This document shows positions 6,829 through 8,733 of a DNA stretch of 8,733 nucleotides, one piece after another. The position numbers and the translations under genes are program-made. Origin of the DNA: Ruminococcaceae bacterium UBA5391 (lineage in GTDB: Bacteria; Bacillota; Clostridia; Oscillospirales; Acutalibacteraceae). The stretch is taken from NCBI GenBank assembly GCA_002410755.1, contig DHOL01000056.1, forward strand, positions 8,071 through 16,803. Reading direction: 5' to 3'. Within the stretch, counting starts at the first letter, position 1, and each line of letters begins with the position of its first letter. Under the pieces are notes generated by a model, which saw nothing but the letters and a program-made list of their open reading frames with translations, was not told the origin of the DNA and made no database searches.

Positions 6829-8382
6829 TCAGGCCGCTGAAAGGTAGGACATTCGTTTCCTTAAAAATGTGAAAAGCATCATTGCGGCGGCGGCCACTGC
6901 GGCCACCGCTACCTGCAAGGCAGATGTGGCCGTAAAAAATCTGCCGATAAAAATAAGCTGTGGTACATTCATGATTAGGAAACAGAAAACCAGAAAAAGG
7001 ACTTCAAAGGGGCGGTTTGTCTTTGTCCTGTCGCCAAGGAAAAGCGCGGCAGAGGGAATAAAGACGGTAAAGACAAGCACAGAAGCCAGTTCTGCAAAAC
7101 TGCCGGAAAAAAGCAGGCGCAGCAAAACAGGCAGGGCGGTAAGGACAGAGATGGAAAAGCCGATATGCCAACAGGAAAGTGCCTGCCTGGCTGGAGCACC
7201 AGAAATGGTGCAGAGCACCGAGGCCATACCAGTCTGGTATTCAAGGCATCCCATTCTGGAAAAGGCCGGAAGCATCCAGGCAAATGCAAGTGGAAAAAGG
7301 GCACTGCGGACTGCATCCATCGGTGAAAAGCAGTTTGCAATCCAGAGAGCGGCAGCCGCCACCCACCAAAAACCGGGCTGATCTTTCAGGAGGATTGCCG
7401 CTTCGGAATGGGCAAGGCCAAAGTGAAAAGGCGGAATCTTTGTCTGGGTATCCCCAGCCTTGCCTGCTTTCCGCTTTACGGATAACGCAGCGGCTTTCTG
7501 CGACTTTGGAAGCATAAAAGAAGACAGAAAAACCAGGAGCAAGCTGAAAACAGTCAGAATAGCTTTATCAGACAAAAAGGCCGCGGAAGGCACTAGGCCA
7601 CAAAATGGTAACCGCTGCAGGTTTTGCCCTCGCGTATAAAAACCGGTCAAAATGTTGATTTGTGTGATTGGGCTCCCTGAAACTGCCTTTGCTGCTTCCG
7701 AAATGCTGTTGCGCATCCAAAGGTATCCACTGAAGTCAAAAATTGAAAACAGGCGGTAGGGGTTGTAGTCAAAGCAGTTGAAAGTCAGCACGCAGGTGAA
7801 AAAAACCAGAAAAACGGCAAACGAAAATCCGCTGCTCCTGCGGAAACCGGGTGCACAGTCAGTAAAAAGGGCAAATGCGTCAACAAAAAGGAGGCCGGGA
7901 ATCACACAGAGAAATGGCGAGAAAAAAGAATAAAGCGAAATCAGTTTTCCAGGAAAACGAATAATCATAGTCACGAAAGAGGCTGCCGTAAGCAAACCAA
8001 GAAATAAAAGTAAAAGCAGAAAGTTAGAGAGAAATTTTCCAAACAGGTATGCGCTTCGCTTCAGGGGTGAAACCTGCACAACATGGAAAATTCCAAGGCT
8101 CAGGTCATGCTGAACCGAGTTTTTGATATATGCAAAGCCAATCAGGCACAGAAGCATCCCGCCGCACATCGCCGATGCCATCGGAATCCAGGACGGATCG
8201 GAGCCCTGTAAAAATCTCTCCGGCTCAATAACAAGGACAGAAAAGCCGGAATTGGAAGTCCGGGGCACAAACCAGAACGCAGTAAAAACCAGAAGCGCAG
8301 CCATACCGAAAAAGGAAAATTTCCGCACGCGTTCCAGAAAATCCGCTTTTGCTGTTCCAAGAATTCCATGCGAACCTTTCAT
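6829..8382 (-). CDS. ABC-2-type transporter permease, 517 residues, about 12 membrane helices
   Basis: A polytopic membrane protein: hydrophobic segments near residues 22-40, 67-87, 115-141, 148-172, 183-203, 273-291, 338-356, 359-375, 405-424, 428-449, 458-480 and 486-507. The segment FAYIKNSVQHDLSLGIFHVVQVSPLKRSAYLFGKFLSNF (residues 83-121, shown here in two joined pieces of the same stretch) fits the cytoplasmic coupling region and next helix of ABC-2 exporters. A basic hydrophilic linker around 292-325 divides it into two six-helix halves, suggesting a fused pair of permease units. The start is an ATG overlapping the ATPase stop (ATGA), with GGGGTGAG a few bases upstream as ribosome binding site; this translational coupling indicates that the two proteins form one transporter. 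The substrate is not deducible; drug, peptide or lipid export are all typical of this class. A terminator follows, so this is the last gene of the operon. Confidence 0.85.
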   Translation of the reverse strand: MKGSHGILGTAKADFLERVRKFSFFGMAALLVFTAFWFVPRTSNSGFSVLVIEPERFLQGSDPSWIPMASAMCGGMLLCLIGFAYIKNSVQHDLSLGIFHVVQVSPLKRSAYLFGKFLSNFLLLLLFLGLLTAASFVTMIIRFPGKLISLYSFFSPFLCVIPGLLFVDAFALFTDCAPGFRRSSGFSFAVFLVFFTCVLTFNCFDYNPYRLFSIFDFSGYLWMRNSISEAAKAVSGSPITQINILTGFYTRGQNLQRLPFCGLVPSAAFLSDKAILTVFSLLLVFLSSFMLPKSQKAAALSVKRKAGKAGDTQTKIPPFHFGLAHSEAAILLKDQPGFWWVAAAALWIANCFSPMDAVRSALFPLAFAWMLPAFSRMGCLEYQTGMASVLCTISGAPARQALSCWHIGFSISVLTALPVLLRLLFSGSFAELASVLVFTVFIPSAALFLGDRTKTNRPFEVLFLVFCFLIMNVPQLIFIGRFFTATSALQVAVAAVAAAAMMLFTFLRKRMSYLSAA

Positions 8383-8733
8383 GCAGACTCACCCCGCATT
8401 GCGTAAAGGCAAGCGTCTTCCAAGGTCGGCGTCGAAGCCTCCGGCCTGCCGAAAGCCGGCTGTGCACCGACAATTTTCACACGGATTCCGGATTTCCCCT
8501 GAACTGCCGAGCTGACGGTAACCCCTTCCGGGATTGTGGAAAGGCTGGGGACTGCACACTGCCATACATGGCCTTCCGCATATCCGGCAAGGTCTTCCGG
8601 AGAGCCATAATACAGCACCTTCCCCTTTTTCAGAAGAATGAGGCTGGATGCCGCAGCTTCCACATCGGAAACGATATGTGTTGAAAGAAGCACGATCCGG
8701 TCGGCTGCAAGCCTCATCAGCAGGTTCCGCACA
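8379..8733 (-). CDS. ABC transporter ATP-binding protein, C-terminal part (cut by window edge)
   Basis: The visible 117-118 residues carry the end of a nucleotide-binding domain: VRNLLMRLAADRIVLLSTH with the H-loop histidine, IVSDVEAAASSLILLKKGKVLYYG, then a C-terminal extension ending PTLEDACLYAMRGESA. The S-T-H-I-V-S-D-V-E form and the (P)TLEDA-LY ending are typical of export-type ATPases paired with ABC-2 permeases. Walker A, Q-loop, signature and Walker B would lie beyond position 8733, so they cannot be checked. The GTG at 8732-8730 is in frame but reads as an internal valine, not a start. The stop TGA overlaps the permease ATG by four bases, meaning the two are co-translated. Confidence 0.9.
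   Translation of the reverse strand, partial: VRNLLMRLAADRIVLLSTHIVSDVEAAASSLILLKKGKVLYYGSPEDLAGYAEGHVWQCAVPSLSTIPEGVTVSSAVQGKSGIRVKIVGAQPAFGRPEASTPTLEDACLYAMRGESA

Noticed and set aside
6869..7381. Plus-strand frame of 170 codons across the permease gene
   Set aside because: It is antisense to a well-formed polytopic membrane protein; its Ala- and Lys-rich, low-complexity start mirrors the hydrophobic codons of the permease.
8730..8732. GTG as the start codon of the ATPase
   Set aside because: The frame continues to the window edge, and the residues fit the interior of an ABC ATPase just before the H-loop. A protein starting here would lack all of the upstream nucleotide-binding motifs.
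1..8733. CRISPR array, tRNA, rRNA, insertion sequence or phage-derived genes
   Set aside because: No spaced direct repeats, tRNA-like cloverleaf, transposase motifs or terminal inverted repeats were seen by eye on either strand.

Overview
The window looks like part of a low-to-mid GC Gram-positive chromosome, most likely class Clostridia. The reasons are strong AGGAGG-type ribosome binding sites, AT-rich intergenic DNA between more balanced coding DNA, a secreted multidomain surface protein with Big-type and InlB-B-type repeats ending in a membrane segment plus KRKKK tail, and an ABC-2 type exporter operon. An Oscillospiraceae/Ruminococcaceae-like host is my guess from the style of the C-terminal anchor; nothing in the window proves it. 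All supported genes are on the minus strand.

Right end (about 6829-8733): the tail of an ABC transporter operon. The C-terminal 117 residues of an ATPase (cut by the window edge) are joined by a 4-base ATGA overlap to a 517-residue polytopic permease. A good intrinsic terminator (6761-6801) closes this unit 28 bases after the permease stop.

Middle (6560-6760): an AT-rich intergenic stretch holding a consensus ribosome binding site, one plausible extended -10 promoter, a second perfect TATAAT box with a weak -35, and an AT-only inverted repeat. All are oriented to drive the large gene to the left.

Left three quarters (35-6559): one uninterrupted 2174-codon gene for an exported heparinase II/III-superfamily protein, a candidate polysaccharide lyase. 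Order of parts: signal peptide; two tandem LamG/concanavalin-like domains with a 198-residue period; three Big-like Ig domains; a catalytic module beginning near Y729 with a four-cysteine zinc-knuckle-like segment, an alpha/alpha toroid, an apparent inserted beta-sandwich of about 150 residues, and the C-terminal beta-sheet module with the HGHAD and AHNTV signatures; two InlB-B-like repeats; and a C-terminal membrane anchor. The anchor has the layout of a sortase signal, but its motif reads NAKTED where P-K-T-G-D is expected. The protein probably binds and cleaves an acidic polysaccharide at the cell surface. The substrate cannot be read from the sequence.

The transporter and the lyase appear to be separate transcription units, and no functional link between them is visible. 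The most interesting points are the apparent domain insertion in the catalytic module, the degenerate sorting signal, a proline where I would expect a histidine in the toroid (NPGAPQ), and a perfect 20-base palindrome inside the coding region.
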